A stretch of DNA of 64,000 nt from Leclercia sp. LSNIH1 (GTDB taxonomy: Bacteria > Pseudomonadota > Gammaproteobacteria > Enterobacterales > Enterobacteriaceae): contig NZ_CP026167.1 in NCBI RefSeq assembly GCF_002902985.1, positions 2,604,001-2,668,000 on the forward strand, in the 5' to 3' direction. The notes under the pieces are model-generated. The model was not told where the DNA came from and made no database searches. It was given only the letters and a program-made list of their open reading frames with translations. Shown here in pieces: positions 10,506 through 18,243 of this stretch. The position numbers and the translations under genes are program-made. Numbering within the stretch: the stretch's first letter is position 1; every line of letters starts with the position of its first letter.

Positions 10506-11063
10506 ATGAAAAAGCACATTGCCATCGCCGTCATTACGCTGGCGACAATCAGTTTTACTGCGTCTGCGGCGTTGCCGTTTAGTCTCAGCAGTCAGGATAT
10601 CGCCGATGGCCACCCCTTAACGCAACAGCAGGTTTTTACTGGCTTTGGCTGCAAGGGAGGAAATGCCTCGCCACAGCTGGCCTGGCAGCATCCCCCGGCT
10701 GGCACAAAAAGTTTTGCCATCACGGCCTACGATCCAGCCGCCCCCACGGGCAGCGGCTGGTGGCACTGGACCCTGGTCAATCTTCCCGCTCACACGCTGA
10801 GCCTGCCCGCTGGCGCCGGAAAAACGGACAGCGATAAATTACCCGCAGGGGCGGTGCAGGGGCGGAACGATTTCGGGTATGCTGGCTTTGGTGGGGCGTG
10901 TCCGCCGGAAGGGGATAAACCGCACCCCTATCAGTTCACCGTCTGGGCGCTGAATGTGGATAAACTGCCAATCGACAGTAATGCCAGCGGCGCGCTGGTC
11001 GGTTTCATGCTCAACAGCCATGTACTGGTTAAAGCGCAATTAACCGCAACATACGCACGATAA
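10506..11063 (+). CDS. YbcL-like periplasmic PEBP/RKIP-family protein
   Basis: A 185-residue secreted protein (signal peptide 1-21, ending SASA) of the phosphatidylethanolamine-binding/Raf kinase inhibitor fold. Key blocks are AYDPAAPTGSGWWHW (the DPDAP-like motif) and AVQGRNDFGYAGFGGACPP, as in E. coli YbcL. YbcL of uropathogenic E. coli modulates neutrophil migration; this is not shown for this homologue. The open frame extends upstream to 10110 antisense to rlmI, but the ATG at 10506 after CAAAAGGAAACC with a signal peptide is clearly the start. An AraC regulator follows 11 bp later. Confidence 0.9.
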   Translation: MKKHIAIAVITLATISFTASAALPFSLSSQDIADGHPLTQQQVFTGFGCKGGNASPQLAWQHPPAGTKSFAITAYDPAAPTGSGWWHWTLVNLPAHTLSLPAGAGKTDSDKLPAGAVQGRNDFGYAGFGGACPPEGDKPHPYQFTVWALNVDKLPIDSNASGALVGFMLNSHVLVKAQLTATYAR

Positions 11064-11074
11064 AAGGTGGTCCG

Positions 11075-11863
11075 GTGCAGGATTTTCATTTTCAACATAA
11101 TCATCTGACAGCGGCTGAGGTCAATGCCAGCAAGATGCATCGCCTGCACCACGTAAAGCTTTTTTACCCGGCCATTTGCCATATTACACACGGCAGCAAG
11201 GTGATTATTCAGGATGAGCGGCGCTTAGTGGCGACGCCGGATGAGCTAATCATTATTCCGGCGAATACCCCAATGGAGATCATTAATCAGCCCGCGCAGG
11301 AGCTGTTTCATTCCGATCTGCTGCTGTTATCCCCCGACATTATCGCCGAGTTTAAAACGCGCTACCTGCAATCCTGGCCGCGCGCCAGAACGGACTCGTT
11401 GTGTGCTCCGCTCAGCGAAGGGCTGGTCTTTATGTGGAGCAATCTGCTGCATGCGGTGCGGCACGGTTTTCCGGAAGAGCTGCAAAAGCATCAGGCCTTC
11501 GGGCTCCTGCTGGCGCTGCTGCATGATGGGGTGGCAGGGCCGCTGCTTATCGAGAGAAATATCAATCTTACCGAGCAGGTACGGCATTTCATCATGGTGT
11601 CGCCCGGTAAGGCATGGACCGCGCAGGAGATCGCCAGCCGTCTGGCCGTAAGCGTACCCACCTTGCGCCGACGCTTACGGGAAGAGTCGCAAAGTTTTCG
11701 CCAGATTGTGGAGGAGGTACGCATGGCGGTAGCGCTCTCGCAGCTACAGTCGACCCGCCTGCCCATCGGCGAGATCGCCATGCAGTGCGGGTACCTGTCC
11801 AGCTCGCGTTTCACGGCCCGTTTCCGCCAGCATTACGGCTGTTTGCCCAAAACGCTACGCTAA
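11075..11863 (+). CDS. AraC-family regulator, YbcM-like
   Basis: A 262-residue protein with an N-terminal cupin-like sensing region and a C-terminal double helix-turn-helix (about 160-260, ending [21 protein letters not shown], the classical AraC signature). It starts at GTG 11075 behind AAAAGGTGG, 11 bp after the YbcL-like gene, so the two are cotranscribed. In E. coli ybcL and ybcM are neighbours in the DLP12 prophage; the same pairing here supports a mobile two-gene unit. The target is unknown, probably its own operon. Confidence 0.88.
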   Translation: MQDFHFQHNHLTAAEVNASKMHRLHHVKLFYPAICHITHGSKVIIQDERRLVATPDELIIIPANTPMEIINQPAQELFHSDLLLLSPDIIAEFKTRYLQSWPRARTDSLCAPLSEGLVFMWSNLLHAVRHGFPEELQKHQAFGLLLALLHDGVAGPLLIERNINLTEQVRHFIMVSPGKAWTAQEIASRLAVSVPTLRRRLREESQSFRQIVEEVRMAVALSQLQSTRLPIGEIAMQCGYLSSSRFTARFRQHYGCLPKTLR

Positions 11864-11924
11864 ACCTGGAGCCATAATTTGCTATTCTTTGGGTTCAGGT
11901 CAGGCATGGATAAGGGGAGGGAGT

Positions 11925-12206
11925 ATGGCAAATGTCTGCATCATCGCGTGGATTCACGGCACGGTTCAGGGTGTGGGCTTTCGTTACAGCACGCAGCGAG
12001 AAGCCACGGAGCTGGGGCTGACCGGTTACGCGCGTAATATGGATGACGGAAGCGTCGAAGTGGTGGCCTGCGGCGAGGCGGAACAGGTCGATAAACTGCT
12101 CGCCTGGCTTAAGGCGGGCGGGCCGCGCATTGCACGGGTTGAAAAGGTTCTGTCAGAACCGCATCAACCCGGCCGGGAATACGTGAACTTCGGTATTCGC
12201 TATTAA
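11925..12206 (+). CDS. acyP: Acylphosphatase
   Basis: Acylphosphatase (YccX) hydrolyses acyl phosphates. The 93-residue product has the family signature [13 protein letters not shown] with the phosphate-binding loop and catalytic Arg, and NMDDGSVEV with the catalytic Asn. An upstream in-frame start at 11889 exists, but the GGGGAGGGAGT Shine-Dalgarno fixes the ATG at 11925. Its stop overlaps the stop of convergent tusE by 4 bp. Confidence 0.95.
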   Translation: MANVCIIAWIHGTVQGVGFRYSTQREATELGLTGYARNMDDGSVEVVACGEAEQVDKLLAWLKAGGPRIARVEKVLSEPHQPGREYVNFGIRY

Positions 12207-12532
12207 ATGCACTTCACGGGCTTAGGCAGACCGGCGATTTTGGTTGCCTGTTTTGCCGGGCCTTTCGGGAACAGACGATAGAGGTAGCGGCTGTTGCCTT
12301 TCTCCTCGCCATACTTATTGGCCATCGCTTTCACCAGCATGCGGATGGCGGGAGAGGTGTTAAATTCCAGATAGAATTCGCGCACAAAGCGCACCACTTC
12401 CCAGTGCTCTGGCGTCAGGGCAATAGACTCTTTTTCGGCGATAATCGCCGCCAGCCCTTCGCTCCACTGGCTGGTCTCTTTCAGATAGCCTTCGCTATCG
12501 GTCTCAATCTCTTTACCTTCAAAGTTCAGCAT
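12203..12532 (-). CDS. tusE: Sulfur relay protein TusE
   Basis: TusE accepts sulfur from TusBCD and passes it to MnmA for 2-thiouridine formation at tRNA wobble U34. The 109-residue DsrC/TusE protein ends KPVKCI, carrying the essential penultimate cysteine. The conserved [19 protein letters not shown] and [13 protein letters not shown] blocks are present. The ATG at 12532 ([12 protein letters not shown]) aligns with E. coli TusE; an upstream ATG pair at 12541 is less likely. Confidence 0.97.
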   Translation of the reverse strand: MLNFEGKEIETDSEGYLKETSQWSEGLAAIIAEKESIALTPEHWEVVRFVREFYLEFNTSPAIRMLVKAMANKYGEEKGNSRYLYRLFPKGPAKQATKIAGLPKPVKCI

Positions 12533-12570
12533 AATCATCACGGAATTATCGAAAACCGCGACAGTTTACC

Positions 12571-12600
12571 AAAAAAGAAAGCCCCGCATAAGCGGGGCTG
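12571..12600 (-). terminator. Terminator downstream of yccA
   Basis: Read on the minus strand, AGCCCCGC-TTAT-GCGGGGCT is followed by TTCTTTTTT, a strong intrinsic terminator. Confidence 0.9.
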
Positions 12601-12618
12601 GTTATAGAGCACTGTCGG

Positions 12619-13278
12619 TTAATCGCGGCTGGCGAAGCCCAGGATGCTCAACAGGCTGACGAAGATGTTGTACAGCGATACATACAGGCTCACGGTAGCG
12701 CGGATGTAGTTCGTCTCACCGCCATGAATGATGTTGCTGGTTTCCATCAGGATCGCCCCGGAGGAGATCAGGATGAACACGGCGCTGATAGCCAGGTGCA
12801 GAGCTGGCAGCTGCAGGAAGATGTTCGCCACCATACCGATCAGCACCACCACGATGCCCGCCATCAGCATACCGCCAAGGAAAGACACGTCCTTGCGGGT
12901 GGTCAGCACATAGGCAGAACAGCAGAAGAAGACCAGTGCTGTCCCCCCCAGCGCCAGGCCGATCAGATCGCCCATACCGGCAGACAGGTAGGTGTTAAGC
13001 ATTGGCCCCAGGATGTAGCCCAGGAAACCGGTGAAGGCGAACGCCGACAAAATACCTACCGGCTTGTTAGCCGTTTTGTAGGTCAGGAACATCAGACCAT
13101 ACATACCGACCAGGGTCAGGATCAGCCCCGGCGATGGCAGCATCAGTACGGTGCTGGCGGTGGCCGTCAGCGCGGAGAAGGCCAGCGTCAGGCTGAGCAT
13201 AAAGTAGGTATTGCGCAGCACCTTGTGGGTGCTGAGCAGCGATGTGCGGTCGCGTGAAGAACTAATAATACGATCCAT
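12619..13278 (-). CDS. yccA: BAX inhibitor-1 family membrane protein YccA (FtsH modulator)
   Basis: A 219-residue, seven-helix inner membrane protein of the Bax inhibitor-1 family with the same length as E. coli YccA. E. coli YccA is both a substrate and an inhibitor of the FtsH protease. The N-terminal cytoplasmic stretch [21 protein letters not shown] is the part FtsH grips in E. coli. The C-terminal [21 protein letters not shown] block is conserved. It is usually followed by serT, as here apart from one inserted gene. Confidence 0.96.
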   Translation of the reverse strand: MDRIISSSRDRTSLLSTHKVLRNTYFMLSLTLAFSALTATASTVLMLPSPGLILTLVGMYGLMFLTYKTANKPVGILSAFAFTGFLGYILGPMLNTYLSAGMGDLIGLALGGTALVFFCCSAYVLTTRKDVSFLGGMLMAGIVVVLIGMVANIFLQLPALHLAISAVFILISSGAILMETSNIIHGGETNYIRATVSLYVSLYNIFVSLLSILGFASRD

Positions 13279-13545
13279 GAGTCACTCTCTTATGACAGAT
13301 GTAATTGACGGCAAGAATAGAAAACGACGCGCCGGTTATAAAATGGTTTTACCCATCTTTACTCAGCATCTTAGGTATTGAGGTAGCATGAAATGTTTCG
13401 CAATGCGCTCAATGCAGCACGAACCCCGGTTTGTCAGGATTAATCAGATCAAGCTCTTATAGGTCACTGAAATATATTGCCTTATTCCAGCCCCAGCGCT
13501 AAGAGTTATTTTGCATCGTCAAAACTAAACTATAAGGCGAAGGAC

Positions 13546-15174
13546 ATGAAACCCTCATCACAAGCAACATTTACCCTCTCTTTACTGACGGCAGGCATCC
13601 TGTGCGCAAGCACAACGGCGTTCGCCGCCAGTGTACCGGCAGGAACAGAGCTGGCAGAGAAGCAGGAACTGGTCAGGAATAATGGCAATGAGCCGGCATC
13701 GCTCGATCCGCATAAAGTCGAAAGCGATGTCGAATTCAATATTATCAGCGATATATTCGACGGGCTGGTAAGCGTCTCGCCGCAAGGTGAGATCCAGCCG
13801 CGGCTGGCCGAGAAATGGGAGAACAAAGACAACACCGTCTGGACCTTCCATCTCCGTCCGGGGATTACCTGGAGTGACGGTACAGCGATTACTGCCCAGG
13901 ACGTAGTCTGGAGCTGGCAGCGGCTGGTGGACCCCAAAACCGTCTCGCCGTATGCCAGCTTCCCAGGCAACATGCATATGGTCAACGCCACCGATATCGC
14001 CGAGGGGAAAAAAGCCCCTGATACCCTGGGGGTGAAGGCGCTGAACGACACCACTCTGGAAGTGACGCTGGATCAGCCCAACGCGGCATTTCTTGCCATG
14101 CTGGCGCACCCGTCGCTGGTGCCGGTGGATAAGGTCCTGATTGGTCGCTACGGCGATAAATGGTCCAGGCCGGAGCACTTTGTTGGCAGCGGGGCCTATA
14201 CCCTCAAGCAGTGGGTGGTCAACGAGCGGATCGTCGCCGAGCGCAACCCGCGCTACTGGGACAATGCCCATACGGTGATCAACAAGGTGACTTATCTGCC
14301 CATCACCTCCGAAGCCGCCGACGTGAACCGCTACAGGGCGGGTGAAATCGATATCGCTTATACGCTGCCTATCAACCAGTTCGCGCAGCTGCAAAAAACG
14401 CTGGGCAAAGAGGTGGATGTTTCCCCGCAGCTGGCAACCTACTACTACCAGTTCAATACCTCCCGGCCGCCGTTTAACGATCCGCGCGTGCGCAAGGCGC
14501 TGAACCTGGCGCTGGATAAAGAGATTATTGCCGGGAAGGTGCTGGGGCAGGGGCAACGTCCGGCCTGGGTGATTAGCCAGCCGGATATCGGCGGGGTGAA
14601 ACTGAAAAATCCGGATTACGCCAGCTGGCCGATGGATAAACGCATCGCCGAAGCGAAAAAACTGCTGAACGAAGCAGGCTTTAACGACGGCCACCCGCTC
14701 AGCTTTAATCTCCTGTATAACACCTCGGAGTCACACCAGCGGATTGCCATTGCCGTCAGCTCGATGTGGAAGAAAAACCTCGGCGTGGAGGCGAAGCTGC
14801 AAAACCAGGAGTGGAAAACGATGCTGGACACCATGCATACCCACAACTTTGACGCGGTGCGCTACGCCTGGATCGCCGATTTCGACGATGCGGCGACTTT
14901 CCTGAATAACTTCCGTACCGGTGACAGTCAGAACACCAGCCAGTACAGTAATGCGGCCTATGACGAGGCGCTGGCTAATGCCGCGAAGGCGAAAACCACC
15001 GCCGAGCGCGGGGCATTTTACCAGCAGGCCGAAGATCTGCTGGCGCGGGATGTCCCGGCTATTCCGGTCTATCACTACGTGCGCACCCATCTGGTGAAGC
15101 CGTGGGTGGGCGGATTTACGCCGGATAAGCTGGGGTACTACTTCACCAAAGATATGTATGTCAAAAAACACTGA
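13546..15174 (+). CDS. Orphan OppA/MppA-type peptide-binding protein
   Basis: A 542-residue periplasmic solute-binding protein of family SBP_5 with a signal peptide (1-28, ending TAFAA). It resembles OppA throughout: LVRNNGNEPASLDPHK at the N-terminus, WTFHLRPGITWSDGTAIT and the C-terminal VKPWVGGF. OppA binds tri- to pentapeptides; MppA, the murein peptide paralogue, borrows OppBCDF. No permease or ATPase lies nearby, so this protein probably feeds a distant Opp-type transporter. The ATG at 13546 is preferred (AAGGCGAAGGAC) over 13477. It is inserted between yccA and serT relative to E. coli. Confidence 0.85.
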   Translation: MKPSSQATFTLSLLTAGILCASTTAFAASVPAGTELAEKQELVRNNGNEPASLDPHKVESDVEFNIISDIFDGLVSVSPQGEIQPRLAEKWENKDNTVWTFHLRPGITWSDGTAITAQDVVWSWQRLVDPKTVSPYASFPGNMHMVNATDIAEGKKAPDTLGVKALNDTTLEVTLDQPNAAFLAMLAHPSLVPVDKVLIGRYGDKWSRPEHFVGSGAYTLKQWVVNERIVAERNPRYWDNAHTVINKVTYLPITSEAADVNRYRAGEIDIAYTLPINQFAQLQKTLGKEVDVSPQLATYYYQFNTSRPPFNDPRVRKALNLALDKEIIAGKVLGQGQRPAWVISQPDIGGVKLKNPDYASWPMDKRIAEAKKLLNEAGFNDGHPLSFNLLYNTSESHQRIAIAVSSMWKKNLGVEAKLQNQEWKTMLDTMHTHNFDAVRYAWIADFDDAATFLNNFRTGDSQNTSQYSNAAYDEALANAAKAKTTAERGAFYQQAEDLLARDVPAIPVYHYVRTHLVKPWVGGFTPDKLGYYFTKDMYVKKH

Positions 15175-15278
15175 GCAGTCAGCGCGTGATTTTGTGCTGA
15201 TAAAATGGTCAGGGTGTTGGCTATTCAACCGATTAACCGCATTTTGACTATTTTTCAGGCGAACGATCGCGGGCACGC

Positions 15279-15307
15279 TTTACAGGGCGCAAGGAGCTGT
15301 TTATAGT
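15279..15307 (+). promoter_or_regulatory. Promoter of first tRNA-Ser
   Basis: TTTACA (15279-15284) and TATAGT (15302-15307) are separated by 17 bp. The mature tRNA starts 12 nt later. The second tRNA-Ser copy has the identical boxes and spacing. Confidence 0.8.
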
Positions 15308-15319
15308 TCGCCTCATTCT

Positions 15320-15407
15320 GGAAGTGTGGCCGAGCGGTTGAAGGCACCGGTCTTGAAAACCGGCGACCCGAAAGGGTTCCAGAGTTCGAATCTCTGCGCT
15401 TCCGCCA
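15320..15407 (+). tRNA. serT: tRNA-Ser(UGA), conserved serT copy
   Basis: An 88-nt class II tRNA with encoded CCA: acceptor stem GGAAGTG/CGCTTCC, long variable arm, anticodon TGA at 15354-15356 and the GTTCGAATC T-loop. Position beside yccA matches E. coli serT. It reads UCA and wobble-related serine codons. Confidence 0.98.
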
Positions 15408-15417
15408 GATTAGATAA

Positions 15418-15450
15418 GCCCTGCGATAGCAATATCGCGGGGCTTTTTCT
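15418..15450 (+). terminator. Terminator of first tRNA-Ser
   Basis: AGCCCTGCGATA-GCAA-TATCGCGGGGCT followed by TTTTCTTTT. The core CCTGCGATAGCAATATCGC is repeated after the second tRNA copy. Confidence 0.92.
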
Positions 15451-15635
15451 TTTGTCGTTTTACCTGTCCGATGACATTATGTCAGCCAACTAAAGACCCG
15501 ATCTCAATAAATTAAACCCAGTAATCACAAGGAGATAATCCGATGACAATGTCATCAGCACCTGCATAAGCAGCGTAAATTTGCTAACCTCAAAGAGGTG
15601 ATTCCTCACATCCGGATTAATGGAATAGATAAAAT

Positions 15636-17633
15636 ATGAGTGAAAATAACACCATCCCCCAGAAGTCTGAAAGCAAGATTAACAAAGCGGTATTCTATAC
15701 ATCTGCTTTGTTAATTTTCCTTCTCGTTGCTTTTGCAGCGATTTTTCCTGACGTAGCTGACAAAAATTTTAAACTGCTACAGCAGCAAATATTCACCAAC
15801 GCCAGCTGGTTCTACATCCTGGCGGTCGCGCTGATCTTACTCAGCGTGACCTTCCTGGGGTTGTCGCGCTACGGCGATATCAAACTTGGCCCCGATCATG
15901 CCCAGCCCGATTTCAGCTATCACTCCTGGTTTGCCATGCTCTTTTCAGCGGGTATGGGGATCGGCCTGATGTTCTTCGGCGTGGCCGAGCCGGTTATGCA
16001 CTATCTCTCTCCACCGGTAGGTACGCCCGAGACCGTCACCGCCGCGAAAGAGGCGATGCGGCTGACCTTCTTCCACTGGGGGCTTCATGCATGGGCTATC
16101 TACGCCATTGTGGCGCTAATCCTGGCCTTTTTCAGCTACCGGCACGGCCTGCCTCTGACGTTGCGCTCGGCGCTTTATCCCATTATTGGCGACAAAATTC
16201 ATGGTCCGATAGGCCATGCCGTTGATATTTTTGCCGTTATCGGTACCGTTTTTGGGGTGGCGACCTCGCTGGGTTATGGCGTGCTGCAGGTGAACGCCGG
16301 GCTCAATCATCTCTTCGGGGTGCCCATCAACGAAACGGTGCAGGTTATCCTGATCGTGGTCATCACCGGGCTCGCGACAATTTCCGTGGTCTCCGGGCTA
16401 GACAAAGGCATTCGTATCCTGTCCGAGCTTAACCTGGGGCTGGCGTTACTGCTGCTGGCGCTGGTACTGTGCCTGGGGCCCACCGTGCTGCTGCTGAAAT
16501 CCTTCGTGGAAAACACCGGCGGCTATCTCTCCGAGCTGGTGAGTAAGACGTTCAACCTTTACGCCTACGAGCCAAAATCCAGCAACTGGCTGGGTGGCTG
16601 GACGCTGCTCTACTGGGGCTGGTGGCTCTCCTGGTCACCGTTTGTCGGGATGTTTATCGCCCGCGTCTCCCGCGGCAGAACCATCCGTGAATTCGTCACC
16701 GGCGTGCTATTTGTTCCCGCGGGCTTCACGCTGATGTGGATGACCGTCTTCGGCAACAGCGCGATCAATCTCATCATGCGCGAGGGGGCAACCGATCTGG
16801 CGAATACGGTGCAGCAGGACGTTGCGCTGGCGCTCTTCAACTTCCTTGAGCACTTCCCGTTCTCGTCTGTGCTGTCGTTTATCGCCATGGCGATGGTCAT
16901 CGTCTTCTTTGTCACCTCGGCCGACTCCGGGGCGATGGTGGTGGATACGCTGGCATCCGGCGGCGAGGCCAATACTCCCGTCTGGCAGCGCATTTTCTGG
17001 GCCGCGCTGATGGGCGTGGTGGCGATTGCGCTGCTGCTCGCGGGTGGGTTAAGCGCGCTGCAAACCGTCACCATCGCCAGCGCGTTACCGTTTTCCATCA
17101 TCCTGCTGATTTCCATCTACGGGCTGCTCAAAGCGCTGCGTCGGGATTTAACCAAACGCGAGAGCCTGAGCATGGCGACCATTGCGCCGACCGCGGCCCG
17201 CAATCCTATTCCGTGGCAGCGTCGTTTACGCAACATTGCCTATCTGCCAAAACGATCGCTGGTGAAACGCTTTATGGACGAAGTCATCAAACCGGCGATG
17301 ATCCTCGTGCAGGAGGAGTTGAGCAAGCAGGGCACGGTGAGCCGAATCAGCGATGCCTCCGACGATCGTATTCGTCTTGAGGTGGACTTAGGCAACGAAC
17401 TGAACTTCCTCTATGAGGTGAGGCTGCGGGGCTATAACTCTCCGACCTTTGCCCTGTCGGCGATAGACAACGACGAACAGCAGGCGGAGCAACACCGATA
17501 CTATCGTGCGGAAGTCTACCTCAAAGAAGGGGGACAGAATTACGACGTGATGAGCTGGAACCAGGAGCAGCTGATCAACGATATTCTCGACCAGTACGAA
17601 AAGCATCTGCACTTCCTGCATCTGGTTCGTTAA
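15636..17633 (+). CDS. BCCT-family betaine/choline-type transporter
   Basis: A 665-residue secondary transporter with 12 predicted membrane helices (residues about 15-500) and the long cytoplasmic C-terminal domain found in BetT/BetU-type proteins (ending NDILDQYEKHLHFLHL). The BCCT tryptophan-rich segment is clear (TLLYWGWWLSWSPFVGMFIARVS contains it). The unwound-helix motif reads GMGIG, as in Na+/betaine carrier BetP, not the GIGID of the proton-coupled choline carrier BetT, so betaine or another trimethylammonium solute is likelier than choline. No betIBA genes are adjacent. It follows tRNA-Ser on the same strand and has its own terminator. Confidence 0.88.
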   Translation: MSENNTIPQKSESKINKAVFYTSALLIFLLVAFAAIFPDVADKNFKLLQQQIFTNASWFYILAVALILLSVTFLGLSRYGDIKLGPDHAQPDFSYHSWFAMLFSAGMGIGLMFFGVAEPVMHYLSPPVGTPETVTAAKEAMRLTFFHWGLHAWAIYAIVALILAFFSYRHGLPLTLRSALYPIIGDKIHGPIGHAVDIFAVIGTVFGVATSLGYGVLQVNAGLNHLFGVPINETVQVILIVVITGLATISVVSGLDKGIRILSELNLGLALLLLALVLCLGPTVLLLKSFVENTGGYLSELVSKTFNLYAYEPKSSNWLGGWTLLYWGWWLSWSPFVGMFIARVSRGRTIREFVTGVLFVPAGFTLMWMTVFGNSAINLIMREGATDLANTVQQDVALALFNFLEHFPFSSVLSFIAMAMVIVFFVTSADSGAMVVDTLASGGEANTPVWQRIFWAALMGVVAIALLLAGGLSALQTVTIASALPFSIILLISIYGLLKALRRDLTKRESLSMATIAPTAARNPIPWQRRLRNIAYLPKRSLVKRFMDEVIKPAMILVQEELSKQGTVSRISDASDDRIRLEVDLGNELNFLYEVRLRGYNSPTFALSAIDNDEQQAEQHRYYRAEVYLKEGGQNYDVMSWNQEQLINDILDQYEKHLHFLHLVR

Positions 17634-17640
17634 CATCATT

Positions 17641-17668
17641 ATGCCGCCTCCTCAGGCGGCATTTTTTA
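17641..17668 (+). terminator. Terminator of BCCT transporter gene
   Basis: ATGCCGCCT-CCTC-AGGCGGCAT followed by TTTTTAT, 8 bp after the stop codon. Confidence 0.92.
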
Positions 17669-17865
17669 TGCCCAACTACGCGGCTATGCCGTGTTTGCAC
17701 GCCCCCTTTAAAATCCTTCTTCTATACTCAGTTACGTTTAGTGATCTATGCCGCTGTTTTTCTTACTGCCTGAGTTTTTCGCTATTGCCCATGCAAGTCG
17801 CAGCCGCATAAATCCACGAGCCTGAATTATTGGTTAATTTTGTTTTGATAGGGGGAGTTCCTGGT

Positions 17866-18231
17866 ATGTTACATTCTCAATCCTCCCGCGCTGGCACGAT
17901 ATTGCTGCTGCTGGCTGCGGTCATTGGCGTCGCGGTGGCGTTATACGCCTGGCTGACGCCTCTTACCGGCGTTACCGATACCATCGGTGCGCTGGGCGTC
18001 GCCATTGCCAGCGCGGTACTGGCGGTACTGACCTTGATGTTACGTGCCGCATCTGGTCGTGGGGCGCGTATCTTTCTGGTTATCGTCACCCTCGTGGTAC
18101 TCATTGGTATTGGGTTCGCCGCCGCGCTGCTGCACCAGTACATCATTACTGCAGCGATGGTGGTCGGCCTGATTGGTCTGATTATGCTGAGCAGCAAGCC
18201 CGTTCACCACAATACCCGCGTCAGAGCCTGA
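17866..18231 (+). CDS. Small four-helix membrane protein preceding a PQQ dehydrogenase
   Basis: A 121-residue protein made almost wholly of hydrophobic segments (about 9-30, 38-58, 68-90 and 92-112), so a polytopic inner membrane protein. A start at 17866 is chosen because GGGGGAG lies 8 nt upstream; the frame is open from 17830. Its stop codon overlaps the AGGAG of the next gene, a PQQ-type dehydrogenase, so translation is probably coupled. Membrane-bound glucose/quinate dehydrogenases carry such a hydrophobic anchor as their own N-terminus; here it appears to be a separate subunit. That role is inference. Confidence 0.75.
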   Translation: MLHSQSSRAGTILLLLAAVIGVAVALYAWLTPLTGVTDTIGALGVAIASAVLAVLTLMLRAASGRGARIFLVIVTLVVLIGIGFAAALLHQYIITAAMVVGLIGLIMLSSKPVHHNTRVRA

Positions 18232-18243
18232 GGAGTCCCACCC

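Noticed and set aside
13582..14694. 370-codon open frame antisense to the peptide-binding protein
   Set aside because: Shadow frame; the plus-strand gene has a signal peptide and clear OppA-type motifs.
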